Assembly: GCF_001808955.1 (NCBI RefSeq)
Contig: NZ_KV795245.1
Span: forward strand, 26,600-90,599
DNA: 64,000 bases
From: Rothia sp. HMSC078H08
Lineage (GTDB): Bacteria; Actinomycetota; Actinomycetes; Actinomycetales; Micrococcaceae
Direction of reading: 5' to 3'
Part shown: positions 1-8,810 of the stretch, one piece after another
Layout: each line of letters opens with the position of its first letter
Position numbering within the stretch: the stretch's first letter is position 1
Translations under genes and position numbers: made by a program
The notes under the pieces: model-generated
The model's input: the letters and a program-made list of their open reading frames with translations, nothing else
What the model was told of the DNA's origin: nothing
Database searches by the model: none

Positions 1-82
1 TGTTATGTAGCTATACAAGTGTGGCTACGCCGCCTGGCTACACTGCGTACCTGCGGTATTGTCGTGCCGTATCGTGCCAGGA

Positions 83-122
83 GTGTTATCCACAGGGGTT
101 ATCCACAGTGTGGAGAACTTAC
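83..122 (+). repeat. 40-bp direct repeat, copy 1, with paired DnaA boxes
   Basis: Bases 83-122 are identical to 459-498. The unit holds two TTATCCACA boxes in direct orientation 13 bp apart, then an inverted weak box (TGTGGAGAA) and GAACTTAC. Sequence directly outside the unit differs, so the conservation is confined to the box cluster. Confidence 0.85.
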
Positions 123-458
123 GCCCGTGTGATTTGGTGGAGCGGAATCGAGGCTCGCCACGGGCCCAATTTAAGAGCTCTGCAGAAAAATTCTTGTAAT
201 TACAGGCTTTCACAGCCGTTAAAACCGAGGGTCAGTTCTTAAATAGAAGACCTTTTCACCTTTAAATCCGCGGAACGCCAGAGTTTCCACACCTGTGGAT
301 AACCCTGTGCACTTAATCCACCGCCTCCGGCGTAAAAGAGGTGTATAAGACCGCTCAGCGCCCCTGTTGGCGTCCAAAATTTTGGCTAGTAGAAGGAAAA
401 ATGCCCCGAGTGAGGGCGAAAATTCTGCAGTTTTTCCCCCGCACATCCCCAAAAAGAG

Positions 459-498
459 GTGTTATCCACAGGGGTTATCCACAGTGTGGAGAACTTAC
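459..498 (+). repeat. 40-bp direct repeat, copy 2, with paired DnaA boxes
   Basis: Identical to 83-122. A further one-mismatch box (TTATTCACA, 506-514) follows 8 bp later and another exact box lies at 584-592. Confidence 0.85.
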
Positions 499-738
499 AG
501 CACTGTTATTCACATGAGTGCATACCCTGTTATTTCAAGGCAGAATAGGGTGCCGAGCCTGAAAAGCCTGTTGATATACAGGGTTATCCACAGGTGTGGG
601 GAAAAGTCTCCGCCTAAAATCCACAGGCTCGAGCGAGGTCTTACATAAATGTGACGCTCCCCAATTCGTGAAAAGTAAAGTAAACGCTACGCTGGTAATC
701 TTTAATACGAGCCAAGTTTTCTAATGAAAGGCATCATC

Positions 739-1362
739 ATGGCTGAAAAGTACACTCTCCCCGAGCTTCCCTACGACTACGCGGCGCTCGAGCCCCACAT
801 CTCCGCAAAGATCATGGAGCTGCACCACGACAAGCACCACGCAGCATACGTTGCAGGTGCTAACGCAGCTCTTGAGCAGCTCGAAGAGGCACGCGAGAAC
901 GGTGCGTACGGCAACGTCTCCAAGCTCTCCAAGGACCTGGCGTTCAACCTGGGTGGCCACACCAACCACTCGATTTTCTGGAACAACCTGTCCCCCGAGG
1001 GTGGCGACAAGCCCACCGGCGAGCTGGCAGCAGCAATCGACGAGTTCTTCGGCTCCTTCGACAAGTTCCGCGAGCACTTCACCAACGTTGCACTGACCAT
1101 TCAGGGCTCCGGCTGGGCAATCCTCGCGTGGGACACCGTTGGCAAGCGCCTCATCATCGAGCAGCTTTACGATCAGCAGGGCAACATCTCCGTTGCACTG
1201 ATCCCCGTTCTGCAGCTGGACATGTGGGAGCACGCATTCTACCTGGACTACCAGAACGTTAAGGGCGACTACGTCAAGGCATTCTGGAACATTGTGAACT
1301 GGGCTGACGTTCAGGCTCGCTTCGAGCGCGCAGTGTCCCAGACCAAGGGCCTGGTCCTCTAA
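739..1362 (+). CDS. sodA: Superoxide dismutase, Mn/Fe family (Mn-type residues)
   Basis: This cytoplasmic enzyme converts superoxide to hydrogen peroxide and oxygen. The 207-aa protein is of usual family length. Metal ligands by alignment with known SodA are His29 (LHHDKHH), His77 (GGHTNHS), Asp161 and His165 (LDMWEHAFY). The GGHxNHS motif and the Gln at 146/147 (DQQGN) favour manganese, although cambialistic enzymes exist. An in-frame ATG lies 15 bp upstream (724), but GAAAGG at 726-731 is spaced 7 bp from ATG 739, so 739 is chosen. The gene is monocistronic: the DnaA-box region lies upstream and a strong hairpin lies downstream. Confidence 0.96.
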   Translation: MAEKYTLPELPYDYAALEPHISAKIMELHHDKHHAAYVAGANAALEQLEEARENGAYGNVSKLSKDLAFNLGGHTNHSIFWNNLSPEGGDKPTGELAAAIDEFFGSFDKFREHFTNVALTIQGSGWAILAWDTVGKRLIIEQLYDQQGNISVALIPVLQLDMWEHAFYLDYQNVKGDYVKAFWNIVNWADVQARFERAVSQTKGLVL

Positions 1363-1412
1363 TCTAAGTTTTCGTCAGCGCGGTGAAGTAGCCGCGGTGA
1401 GATAACTGAAAC

Positions 1413-1452
1413 GGGTGCCCGGCGCCTCCATATTCGGAGGTGCCGGGCACCC
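1413..1452 (+). terminator. Intrinsic terminator after sodA
   Basis: Inverted repeat with arms 1413-1429 and 1436-1452, about 17 bp with one G-T pair and a 6-nt loop, followed by ATTCGTTT. It lies 50 bp after the sodA stop. Confidence 0.8.
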
Positions 1453-1767
1453 ATTCGTTTAACGGCTTAATCGGGATGCGCCCGTAGTTTGAGCGTGCTG
1501 ATGTAACAACTGGGATGTGAAATTTACAAATATGGAGATTTCGAGTGACAAAATGTAACTTTCAGACGGGTTTTTGTCACTTTGGCATGAAAAATGCGAG
1601 GGAACGTGACAAAAATGTGACTCTCGATGGCAATTGTGTAACTTTCACCGAGGAGTCAAACGGGTTCCCTTTGAACTTTGCGGACTTCCGAAGAGTACAC
1701 ATACTCGCGGGACGCTCTCGAAAGCGTAAAAACGGGAGCGGGTAAAACTGGGGTGGACCGATGTTCG
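1453..1767. other. Intergenic region between convergent genes with repeated GTGACAAAA motifs
   Basis: Between the sodA terminator and the end of the Ada-like gene no credible gene is seen. GTGACAAAA recurs at 1545-1553 (+), 1571-1579 (-, read as TTTTGTCAC) and 1606-1614 (+). TGTAACTTTCA occurs at 1554-1564 and again, one base shorter, at 1637-1646. A 66-codon open frame from GTG 1545 spans these repeats but resembles nothing known and is not called. Confidence 0.4.
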
Positions 1768-2613
1768 CTAGGCCGCACCGAGTTCTTGGGCGAGAAGCGC
1801 CATTTTGCGGCCGCGACCCCAAAGGTAATCACCAATCACTCCGCTCTCACGAATCACTCGATGGCAGGGAATAATCATGGCAACCGGATTGTGTCCCACG
1901 GCACGGGCGGCACGGGGGCGTCCAATACTCTCAGCCACAGACCCGTAACGTTGTACGGCACCCTGCGGAATATTCAAAAGCGCACGCCACACCTGCACCT
2001 GAAACGGTGTACCCTTCAAATGCAGGGCGATGCGCTCCCCGCCTCCACCGAAAATACTTAACGCCTGCTCGTGAAAAGGATGCTCGCCCTCATGCAGCTG
2101 CGCATTCGGGTATTCGGCGCGCAGGTTCGTGAGAGCCGCATCCGGGTTATTGGCGAATGCCATATGACATATGCCTTTATCCGTTGCGGCGATCAGCACC
2201 ATGCCGAAAGGGGACGCGGCGTAACGCCAGACGATGCGCAGGTTCGCCCCGCCGTTCTTGTACTCGCCGGGGGTCATGCCCTCAATGGTGACGAACGCAT
2301 CGTGTAGGCGTCCCGTGCCGCTGAATTCGCTCGACCAGGCCGCATCGAGCGTGCTCTGCTGCCCAGTGAGCGCCGCCTTCACCCGTTCAAGGCTGATATG
2401 CTGCAGCATTTTCTTGGGGCTCACCCCCGCCCACTGCTGGAACTGACGCTGCAGGTATTCGGGGCTCACATGAACCGCCTGGGATACCTGCGCGCGCGTG
2501 GGCTGATCTGCGGCGTGGTCATACAGGTACTCAATAGCGGCGGCTATGCGCCCGAACTGGACGGTCTGCTCAATTGGGTCTGTGCTCGCTGCAGAACGGT
2601 CTGTGATGCTCAA
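1768..2613 (-). CDS. Ada-like AraC-type HTH / methylated-DNA-protein cysteine methyltransferase
   Basis: The 281-aa protein should repair O6-alkylguanine by moving the alkyl group to its own cysteine. Residues ~30-120 form an AraC-type helix-turn-helix (EYLQRQFQQWAGVSPKKML). The C-terminal half is the MGMT fold with acceptor Cys250 in PCHRV. The N-terminal zinc/phosphotriester domain of E. coli Ada (Cys38) is missing, so methylphosphotriester-triggered self-activation is not expected. The start is TTG at 2613, supported by AGGAG five bases upstream and the lack of a closer ATG. The gene is divergent from the restriction-modification gene and convergent with sodA. Known Ada proteins with HTH domains activate repair genes; whether this one regulates anything is inference. 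Confidence 0.85.
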   Translation of the reverse strand: MSITDRSAASTDPIEQTVQFGRIAAAIEYLYDHAADQPTRAQVSQAVHVSPEYLQRQFQQWAGVSPKKMLQHISLERVKAALTGQQSTLDAAWSSEFSGTGRLHDAFVTIEGMTPGEYKNGGANLRIVWRYAASPFGMVLIAATDKGICHMAFANNPDAALTNLRAEYPNAQLHEGEHPFHEQALSIFGGGGERIALHLKGTPFQVQVWRALLNIPQGAVQRYGSVAESIGRPRAARAVGHNPVAMIIPCHRVIRESGVIGDYLWGRGRKMALLAQELGAA

Positions 2614-2806
2614 GGATTCTCCTAGTTCAAGGTCTTAACACTAGAGAATACGGATGTTCCGGGTGGAAAACGACCTGATTCTTGACCTTGTGCGTGGGAG
2701 GCGTAGAAATGGGAGCAGAACCTAGGTGACGAGGTACCTGCAAGGTTCAGGTAAAGACTATGTATGATAAAGATGTTTGTATATCACACTCACTGGAGGG
2801 AGCACC

Positions 2807-5653
2807 ATGTCTTCTGTATTTAAGCGACCTGACTACTATGACCGGCAGAAAGCAATTACCCATCTGCGAGACTTTGCAAGGTTCTGGACTCAAGAACGTA
2901 TTCAGCAATGGCGCGATGACAATATTAAGAACCAAGAAAAGCAGTACGCACAGCAGTTTTGGTCAGATCTTCTCAGCAGCTTTGGGATTATTCCTGAACG
3001 AATTAGCTTGTTCGAACGCAACGCGGAGCGCACCAGCACTGGGCGAAATGGATATATCGATTTCTTCATGTCTGGTATCGCTATTGGCGAGGCAAAGAGC
3101 CTTGGTGAAAATCTTGACGCGGCAGAGGAACAGCTTTTCGACTATCTTGATTCCATTAGTCAGAATGAGTACCCGAAATATGGCATGGTTTCTGATTTTG
3201 AGCGTATTCGTATTATTCGCCTGGACGGTTCCGAGCCAAAAGTTGAGCTTCTTACCCGCGATATTGCAGACTATTACGACTCATTTGTTTTTCTAATTGG
3301 TAAGGAAAGCGTATCAAGGCAGGAGCAGGAAGAAGCTTCGATTGTTGCGGCTGATCTTATGGCGGAGCTCTATACCTCGTTTCTAGGCGATGACACCGAT
3401 ACACCAGTGGGAGAGGATGCCCCGAAGGACGCTGAAGAAGAAGATGAGCGTGTACAGCAGACGTCGATTCTGATGACTCGCTTGCTTTTCCTGCTCTACG
3501 GTGATGATGCGGGTTTGTGGCCTGCCGATCTTTTTTATCGCTGGGTAGAGCAGGAGACGACGTCATCATCACTAGGGCCACAGTTAAACCAGCTTTTTCA
3601 GGTGTTAAATACTCCGCCAGCTCGCCGTTCTCATCGCATGAGTGATTTAATGGCGCAGTTCCCATACGTTAATGGCGGTATTTTCAAAGATTCGTTGGAT
3701 GCTGAGTTCTTCACAGAAGAGAGCCGTGAAGCTCTCTTGGATGCATGCCGTTTTCAATGGAATCGAATTTCGGTTGCTATCTTTGGCGCTATGTTTCAGC
3801 TGGTCAAATCCAAAAAAGCACGTCGTGCTGCGGGCGAGCATTACACCAGCGAGAAGAATATTCTGAAGACTCTTGAACCACTGTTCCTGAGTGAATTTCG
3901 CAAAGAGGCGGATCGTCTGATTCGCAATAAGACTACTTCTTTGAAGGACTTTGATAATTTCCTCAATGATCTTTCGACTCACGTGTTCTGTGACCCGGCT
4001 TGTGGTGGAGGTAACTTTCTGAACCTTACGTATGCGAAACTACGTGAGATTGAGACGGATGTGTTGGTTGAAAAGCGTAACCGTGGTGGTGAGTTTACAG
4101 CTTCACTGGATATATCTATTGACCAGCGTCTTTCTATCAATCAGTTCTATGGCTTTGAGATTAACTGGTGGGCGGCAAAGATTGCTGAAACCGCAATGTT
4201 CCTGGTAGATCACCAGGCAAACCTGCATCTTGCGCAAGCCCTTGGAGATGCCCCGAATCGCCTGCCGATTGAAATTGCTGCCCATATTATTCACGACAAC
4301 GCGCTTCGCTTAGATTGGAAGAAAGCGATTCCTGAACCAAAGGGGAAGACCTATATTTTTGGTAACCCTCCTTTCTTAGGAGACCATACGCGAACCGCAG
4401 AGCAGCTTGCAGACCTTCAGCATGCCTGGGGTTCATCAGCCCAGCTCTCTCGGTTAGATTTTGTAACCGGGTGGCATGCGAAAGCTCTGGATTATTATAA
4501 GAACCGCACAGGAGAGTTCGCTTACGTAACCACTAACTCTATTACGCAGGGAGACCAAACTTCCCGACTATTTGACCCAATCTTTAAAGCGGGGTGGGTG
4601 ATTAAATTTGCCCATCGAACCTTTGAATGGGATTCGGAAGCTCCTGGAAAAGCTGCGGTGCACTGTGTAATTATCGGGTTTACCCGGAATCAACAGGTAA
4701 AACCCCAGTTATGGGACTACGAACATCCTAAGGGAAACCCCATAGAACGTAAGGTCAAGACTGGTATCAACGCTTATCTAGTTGATGGTGCTAACGTTTT
4801 GGTTCGTAAACAGGGTAAGCCTATTAGCGAAAATATGCCCCTAGTAGCTAAGGGATCGATGCCTACCGATGATGGAAATTTTATTATCAGTAACGAAGAG
4901 TATATGACTCTTCAAAATGATCCAATTATTTCGAAGTATCTTCGCCCATATATCGGTTCTGCCGAGCTGCTTCGAGGAACTGAACGCTGGTGTCTATGGT
5001 TGGTTGATTTAGATCCAGTAGATGTAGCAAAAAGCCCCGAGCTTAAATCACGCATAGACGCTGTTAAAAAGTTCCGTTCGGAATCTAAGGCAAAATCCAC
5101 CCGGGAATATCCCTACCATCATCTATTCCGTCAATTTGGAATTCACGATCAGGGGCGGTTTATTGGCATCCCCGAAGTCAGCTCTAGCCGCAGGAAGTAC
5201 CTTCCTGTCGCGTACTTTGACGAAAAAGTCATCATTTCGAATAAGGTTTATGGCGCTCCCGATGACGGTGGGTTGTTGTTTGCGATCGCGAGTTCTTCCA
5301 TGTTTATTACTTGGATGAAAACTGTAGGGGGGCGGTTAAAGTCTGATATTAGCTTTTCCAGTACTGTAACGTGGAACAATTTTCCCTTACCTCTGCTTAG
5401 AGAACCTGATCGCCAGAAAATTATTGCCGCTGGCCAAAAAGTCTTGGAAGCGCGAGCACTCCAACCTAATGTTTCTCTAGCTAGTCAGTACGATCCGCGC
5501 GCTATGAAACGTGAGCTTCGTAAGGCTCACGATGCTTTAGATAGCGTGGTGGATAAAGCTTTTGGAGCATCGCGAAAACTCACTACTGAATCACAGCGTC
5601 TAGAGTTTTTGTTCCGGCACTACCTAGAGTTAACGCAAAGGCAAGGACAGTAA
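2807..5653 (+). CDS. MmeI-family type IIL/IIG restriction-modification enzyme (fused endonuclease-methyltransferase)
   Basis: A single 948-aa polypeptide should both cut and methylate DNA. Near the N terminus Asp85, nine residues, then Glu95-Ala-Lys97 form a D-X9-ExK nuclease motif, the spacing known for MmeI. A helical connector follows. The adenine methyltransferase core has motif I DPACGGGNF (~396-404) and motif IV NPPF (520-523). The last ~300 residues fit a target-recognition domain. No separate methyltransferase or specificity gene is adjacent, as expected for enzymes that modify one strand of an asymmetric site. Start 2807 is chosen over the in-frame ATG at 2777 because GGAGGG (2795-2800) sits 6 bp upstream. 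Base composition is more A+T-rich than the neighbours, which suggests acquisition by transfer. Confidence 0.9.
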   Translation: MSSVFKRPDYYDRQKAITHLRDFARFWTQERIQQWRDDNIKNQEKQYAQQFWSDLLSSFGIIPERISLFERNAERTSTGRNGYIDFFMSGIAIGEAKSLGENLDAAEEQLFDYLDSISQNEYPKYGMVSDFERIRIIRLDGSEPKVELLTRDIADYYDSFVFLIGKESVSRQEQEEASIVAADLMAELYTSFLGDDTDTPVGEDAPKDAEEEDERVQQTSILMTRLLFLLYGDDAGLWPADLFYRWVEQETTSSSLGPQLNQLFQVLNTPPARRSHRMSDLMAQFPYVNGGIFKDSLDAEFFTEESREALLDACRFQWNRISVAIFGAMFQLVKSKKARRAAGEHYTSEKNILKTLEPLFLSEFRKEADRLIRNKTTSLKDFDNFLNDLSTHVFCDPACGGGNFLNLTYAKLREIETDVLVEKRNRGGEFTASLDISIDQRLSINQFYGFEINWWAAKIAETAMFLVDHQANLHLAQALGDAPNRLPIEIAAHIIHDNALRLDWKKAIPEPKGKTYIFGNPPFLGDHTRTAEQLADLQHAWGSSAQLSRLDFVTGWHAKALDYYKNRTGEFAYVTTNSITQGDQTSRLFDPIFKAGWVIKFAHRTFEWDSEAPGKAAVHCVIIGFTRNQQVKPQLWDYEHPKGNPIERKVKTGINAYLVDGANVLVRKQGKPISENMPLVAKGSMPTDDGNFIISNEEYMTLQNDPIISKYLRPYIGSAELLRGTERWCLWLVDLDPVDVAKSPELKSRIDAVKKFRSESKAKSTREYPYHHLFRQFGIHDQGRFIGIPEVSSSRRKYLPVAYFDEKVIISNKVYGAPDDGGLLFAIASSSMFITWMKTVGGRLKSDISFSSTVTWNNFPLPLLREPDRQKIIAAGQKVLEARALQPNVSLASQYDPRAMKRELRKAHDALDSVVDKAFGASRKLTTESQRLEFLFRHYLELTQRQGQ

Positions 5654-5744
5654 GTTGCTGCGGGAGCGTGCTCCCTCTGGCTCGTTACTTCGCCAGCTTC
5701 GGAATGTTATTGGGTTCCTCGCGTGTTCGGAATAACGTCCCTCA

Positions 5745-5789
5745 GCGTCTCAACCGCCCCTGCCGTTCCGGGAGCGGCGGTTGAGACGC
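5745..5789. terminator. Hairpin between convergent genes
   Basis: Perfect 14-bp arms 5745-5758 and 5776-5789 around a 17-nt loop lie between the restriction-modification gene (+) and the decayed exporter (-). No clear T-run is present on either side. Confidence 0.6.
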
Positions 5790-5797
5790 CCGAGTAA

Positions 5798-6462
5798 TTA
5801 CCCCGTCTGCGAGGCGAAAAGCTGGGCGAAATGTGAGTTGCGCGCCATTAGTTCGGTGTAGGTTCCCGATTCGACGATTGCGCCCGCATCCATCACGTAA
5901 ATACTGTCGGCATGGCGGAGGGTCCAGGCACGGTGCGAGACCAGAATCGTCATGTGTCCCGCCACAAAGAACGCAACCGGAAGGCTCGTGCCTGCAATCG
6001 TCGCGCATAGCAGCAGAACCAACGCCACGGCAGCACAGAGAGTCACCACGGAATTTGCCTGCGTGGGAATCTCCTGCCTCGTAAGAGATTCACGGGCTGC
6101 ACGAAGATGCTTCTGCATCTCGGGTTCACTCATCACCTCAGGATTCACCCGCGCCAGGGTGATATTGAGTTTCTGATGCACGGCGGCATTCACGCGCGCC
6201 TTCGTCATGGTGAAGAGCGACTGCTCGCCCGCTGCACCAGAAGGTACGCCGCCACGAGGACACCGATTACCGCGACCCACGTGAGTGATGCTGCAGTATC
6301 GCCAGAAGCCACCGAACCCACCACAGCATTCACCAGCACCACCTGCGCGCCCGGCATGAACGTAAGAAGCAGGGTCGTACAAACCGCGGCAAGGAATGGA
6401 ATGGGCGCCGTGTGAAGGGTTATACGGAATGCCCACGGAATAGAACGAAGAATGTTTAGCAC
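5798..6462 (-). pseudogene. Decayed ABC exporter (frameshift plus internal deletion)
   Basis: Reading starts at ATG 6462, overlapping the end of the ABC-F gene, with a transmembrane segment (PFLAAVCTTLLLTF). It runs into a stop at 6205. The continuation, from about SLFTMTKARVNAAV, lies in another frame, implying an indel near 6215-6235. It holds LRAARESLTRQE and a second hydrophobic segment. It then jumps at about 5960 directly to the end of an ABC ATPase (MTILVSHRAWTLRHADSI ... GTYTELM). The rest of the membrane domain and the ATPase with Walker A, signature and Walker B are gone. The upstream part aligns with the exporter at the right end of the window (IRAAREAISKQE; VMTL..A.AMVLLLC), so the two are paralogues. 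Confidence 0.85.
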
Positions 6463-8297
6463 GGTGCCTCCCCAAGGGCTTTTGCCGAAATGCTGAACGT
6501 GCGGTCAATGCGGATGCGGCGGCAGAAATCCTCATCATGGCTCACCACGATGAGCGCACCGGTGTAGGCTTCGAGTGCCTGCACCAACCAATCCACCGAA
6601 GAAATATCGAGGTTGTTCGTCGGCTCATCCAGCATGAGTAGCTGCGGTACCGGATCAGCCAGAAGCACCTGCGCCACCGCTGCGCGGAAACGCTCACCGC
6701 CGGAGAGCTCACCGGTCTTATGGTGCACGCTCTCGCGACGGAAAAGTAACCGCGCCAGCTGATCACGAAGGTGCTGTTCGCTCACCCCGGGGTTTGCCCG
6801 CTGCACGCTCTGCAGGAGAGTCAGCTGTGGATCCAAGCTAATGCGCTGCGGAATATACGCCCCCTCGATGCAATAGTCGACGCGATAGGCGGGCTGTACG
6901 GGGGAGAGGTAGTCCGCCTCGCCGGCGTGGGCAATTGCCTCAAGGAGGGTGGTTTTGCCACTACCGTTTGCACCGGTGATGCGCAGGTGCTCGGGGCCGC
7001 TGAGAATCAGGTGCTCGGGGTGCTCTGCTGGGGTTCCCTGTTGGCTCTCGCTATCAGCCTCTGCGGGCGAAAAATGCAGAGAATCAACCTTGGTGGGTTG
7101 CTGAACGGCAAATGTTTCACGTGAAACTGGGTGGCTATCAACCCTGCTCAGCTCCAGCACCTTACGTCCCGCGGGCAGGGGCTGCTGGCTCAGCTCTGCA
7201 TAGATTTTCTCCTGTGCCCGCACCTGCTCCTGAGCCTTCTGATACGCCTCCTGAGCCTGCTCCTGCTTGCCGATGCGCAGACCGCGAAGCTTCACCGCCG
7301 CCTGCCGTGAGGCGTCCTTGGCGAGGGCAAGAATCGTATCCGGCTGGTCATCTTTCCACACCTGCGCCATGTTCTTCGAGATAATCTCCTGCGCATGCAC
7401 CCACTCACGGTGCGCAGAACGCACCCGGTTCTTCGCCTCGGTGACGCGACGCTGAGCCGCCTGCTGCTCGGTGTCCAGCGCCTGCCGGTAGGTGCTGTAG
7501 TTACCCTCGAAAAGGCGCAGATGCGCCACCCCCTGGCGGTCGGCGTGAAGCTCGGCAATCACGTTTACGCGCTCCAGTAGATCGCGGTCGTGGCTGATAA
7601 TGAGCGCCGGGCAGGGCAGCGCCTCCAGTGCCGTGAAGAGCTGGGCTTTCGCCGCGGAGTCAAGGTTGTTCGTCGGCTCATCGAGCAGAATGAACTCGGG
7701 GTCAGAAATCATCAGCGAGGCAAGTGCGGCAATGACCGCCTCACCACCGGAGAAGCTGCGCATACTGCGAGCAAAGAGTGCGCGAACCGCCTGCGGGTTG
7801 TCGCGATCAATCAGCGCCGCCGGGGTGAAGCCGTAGGTCGCAAGAGCCGCCAGGGTTCGCTCCTCAACGTCCCAGTTATCCCCGATGGTTTCGTAGAGTT
7901 CGGGGGAGTATTCGCCGGATTCCACTGCTTGCAGTGCCCGCAGAATCTCGGAGATTCCGCAGAGCTCGGCTAGGGTCTGCTCCCGATCCAGACCCATATC
8001 CTGAGGTAGATACGCCATGTGTTCCGGTGCCGCCAAAGAGCCGGAATCCGGGGTCAAATCACCCAAAATCAACCTCATCAGGGTGGTTTTTCCGCAACCA
8101 TTGTCACCAATGAGCCCGGTCAGAGGTGCCGAAAACACCGCCGAAAGGTCCGCAAAAAGAGGAGGCTGGCTCGGGTGCGCAAAGTGTAGGTGGGCGATGC
8201 TAACGTGCGCCGCCGCATGGGAAGCGGCATGTGAACGGGCATCGCGGGAAGAAGCGGAACGGGGAAAGATTGCCTGCGGCTGAAGTGCGTGTGTCAT
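6456..8297 (-). CDS. ABC-F family ATPase (two ABC domains, no membrane domain)
   Basis: The 613-aa soluble protein has two nucleotide-binding domains. Domain 1 has Walker A GDNGCGKTT (~64-72), signature SFSGGE and LDEPTNNLD. Domain 2 has GANGSGKTT, LSGGE and LDEPTNNLD with VVSHD. The charged helical linker between them (QEQAQEAYQKAQEQVRAQEK) is where ABC-F proteins carry their interaction arm. ABC-F members act on the ribosome as translation factors or protect it from antibiotics; which applies here cannot be told from sequence. ATG 8297 is chosen over ATG 8315 because AAGGAG sits 5 bp upstream. The decayed exporter overlaps the 3' end, so the two were once an operon. The long leader holds a short SD-preceded peptide and a terminator-like hairpin, suggesting attenuation. 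Confidence 0.9.
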   Translation of the reverse strand: MTHALQPQAIFPRSASSRDARSHAASHAAAHVSIAHLHFAHPSQPPLFADLSAVFSAPLTGLIGDNGCGKTTLMRLILGDLTPDSGSLAAPEHMAYLPQDMGLDREQTLAELCGISEILRALQAVESGEYSPELYETIGDNWDVEERTLAALATYGFTPAALIDRDNPQAVRALFARSMRSFSGGEAVIAALASLMISDPEFILLDEPTNNLDSAAKAQLFTALEALPCPALIISHDRDLLERVNVIAELHADRQGVAHLRLFEGNYSTYRQALDTEQQAAQRRVTEAKNRVRSAHREWVHAQEIISKNMAQVWKDDQPDTILALAKDASRQAAVKLRGLRIGKQEQAQEAYQKAQEQVRAQEKIYAELSQQPLPAGRKVLELSRVDSHPVSRETFAVQQPTKVDSLHFSPAEADSESQQGTPAEHPEHLILSGPEHLRITGANGSGKTTLLEAIAHAGEADYLSPVQPAYRVDYCIEGAYIPQRISLDPQLTLLQSVQRANPGVSEQHLRDQLARLLFRRESVHHKTGELSGGERFRAAVAQVLLADPVPQLLMLDEPTNNLDISSVDWLVQALEAYTGALIVVSHDEDFCRRIRIDRTFSISAKALGEAPC

Positions 8298-8441
8298 ACG
8301 AGCTCCTTGAATCATAGACGCGAGTCATGGATGCTCGGGTACCCTCAAGGCCCGACGGTAGTGCGTTGTGGCAGTGTGCCGGCGGTTTGGCTACCTGCGC
8401 TGAGTGCGCGGCAGTAAGAGGCTCGCCCCGAAAAGGGCGCG

Positions 8442-8482
8442 AAAAAACCCGAGCGTAACGGTGGATAGACCTATGCCCGGGT
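8442..8482 (-). terminator. Candidate attenuator terminator in the ABC-F leader
   Basis: On the - strand ACCCGGGC (8482-8475) pairs with GCTCGGGT (8454-8447), 8 bp with one G-U. A 20-nt loop separates the arms, and T residues run from 8447 to 8442. It lies ~145 bp upstream of the ABC-F start codon, with no other gene end nearby that would need a terminator. Confidence 0.5.
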
Positions 8483-8581
8483 GTATGCGCGCTGACAGAA
8501 ATACGCAGGATAAAGCGACTATATGGCTGTGCCTATAAAGCTGCTGCGTGAGCGCGCGAAAAAATTCTGTGAGGTCCGGGC

Positions 8582-8599
8582 TTATGCTCGGTGGGTCAT
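8582..8599 (-). CDS. Candidate 5-residue leader peptide (MTHRA)
   Basis: ATG 8599 follows a perfect AGGAGG (8615-8610) at 10-nt spacing and reads Met-Thr-His-Arg-Ala-stop. The same frame is open upstream to 8782, but the SD position favours the short peptide. Directly after the stop, GCCCGG can pair with CCGGGC in the left arm of the downstream terminator, a possible antiterminator. Coding and regulatory roles are inference. Confidence 0.4.
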   Translation of the reverse strand: MTHRA

Positions 8600-8810
8600 T
8601 TCTTTGATGCCTCCTAGATTCCGAATACCGCCCCGGTCGCGCCTTGGGTGGCTTCGGCCAAACGATACGTTCAGCTCCAGGCTACCCCTTCGGTGGGGTA
8701 GCGCGGATAGAGAGCTGATGGCTCCAGCATAGGGAGCGTGCGGGTGCTGAGTCAAACATCCTCCCGCAAAACCTTCTGACAAGTACCGATATCCCCTAGA
8801 GAACGCAAAA

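Larger units (their letters stand above)
1..738. other. Gene-free DnaA-box cluster (oriC-like or DnaA-titrating region)
   Basis: No convincing gene lies here. Six exact TTATCCACA boxes are visible: 86-94, 99-107, 462-470, 475-483 and 584-592 on +, and 294-302 on -. Near-matches lie at 109-117 and 485-493 (-, TTCTCCACA) and 506-514 (+, TTATTCACA). Paired boxes 13 bp apart occur twice, inside a 40-bp direct repeat. DnaA boxes at this density are known from replication origins and from DnaA-titrating clusters. The usual dnaA/dnaN flanks are not visible: sodA follows on the right and the left flank is outside the window. Whether this is oriC or a secondary cluster cannot be decided here. Confidence 0.7.

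Noticed and set aside
1545..1745. 66-codon frame with GTG start
   Set aside because: It is made largely of the repeated GTGACAAAA/TGTAACTTTC motifs and has no SD; treated as non-coding.
5798..6538. 246-codon frame from 6538 as an intact protein
   Set aside because: Its first ~105 codons are an out-of-frame reading of the ABC-F end and of the exporter's N terminus; only the later part is exporter-derived. Called as a pseudogene instead.
8582..8782. 66-codon - strand frame ending in MTHRA
   Set aside because: The strong SD is internal, just before the last five codons, and the upstream part has no start signal; only the short leader peptide is kept as a candidate.
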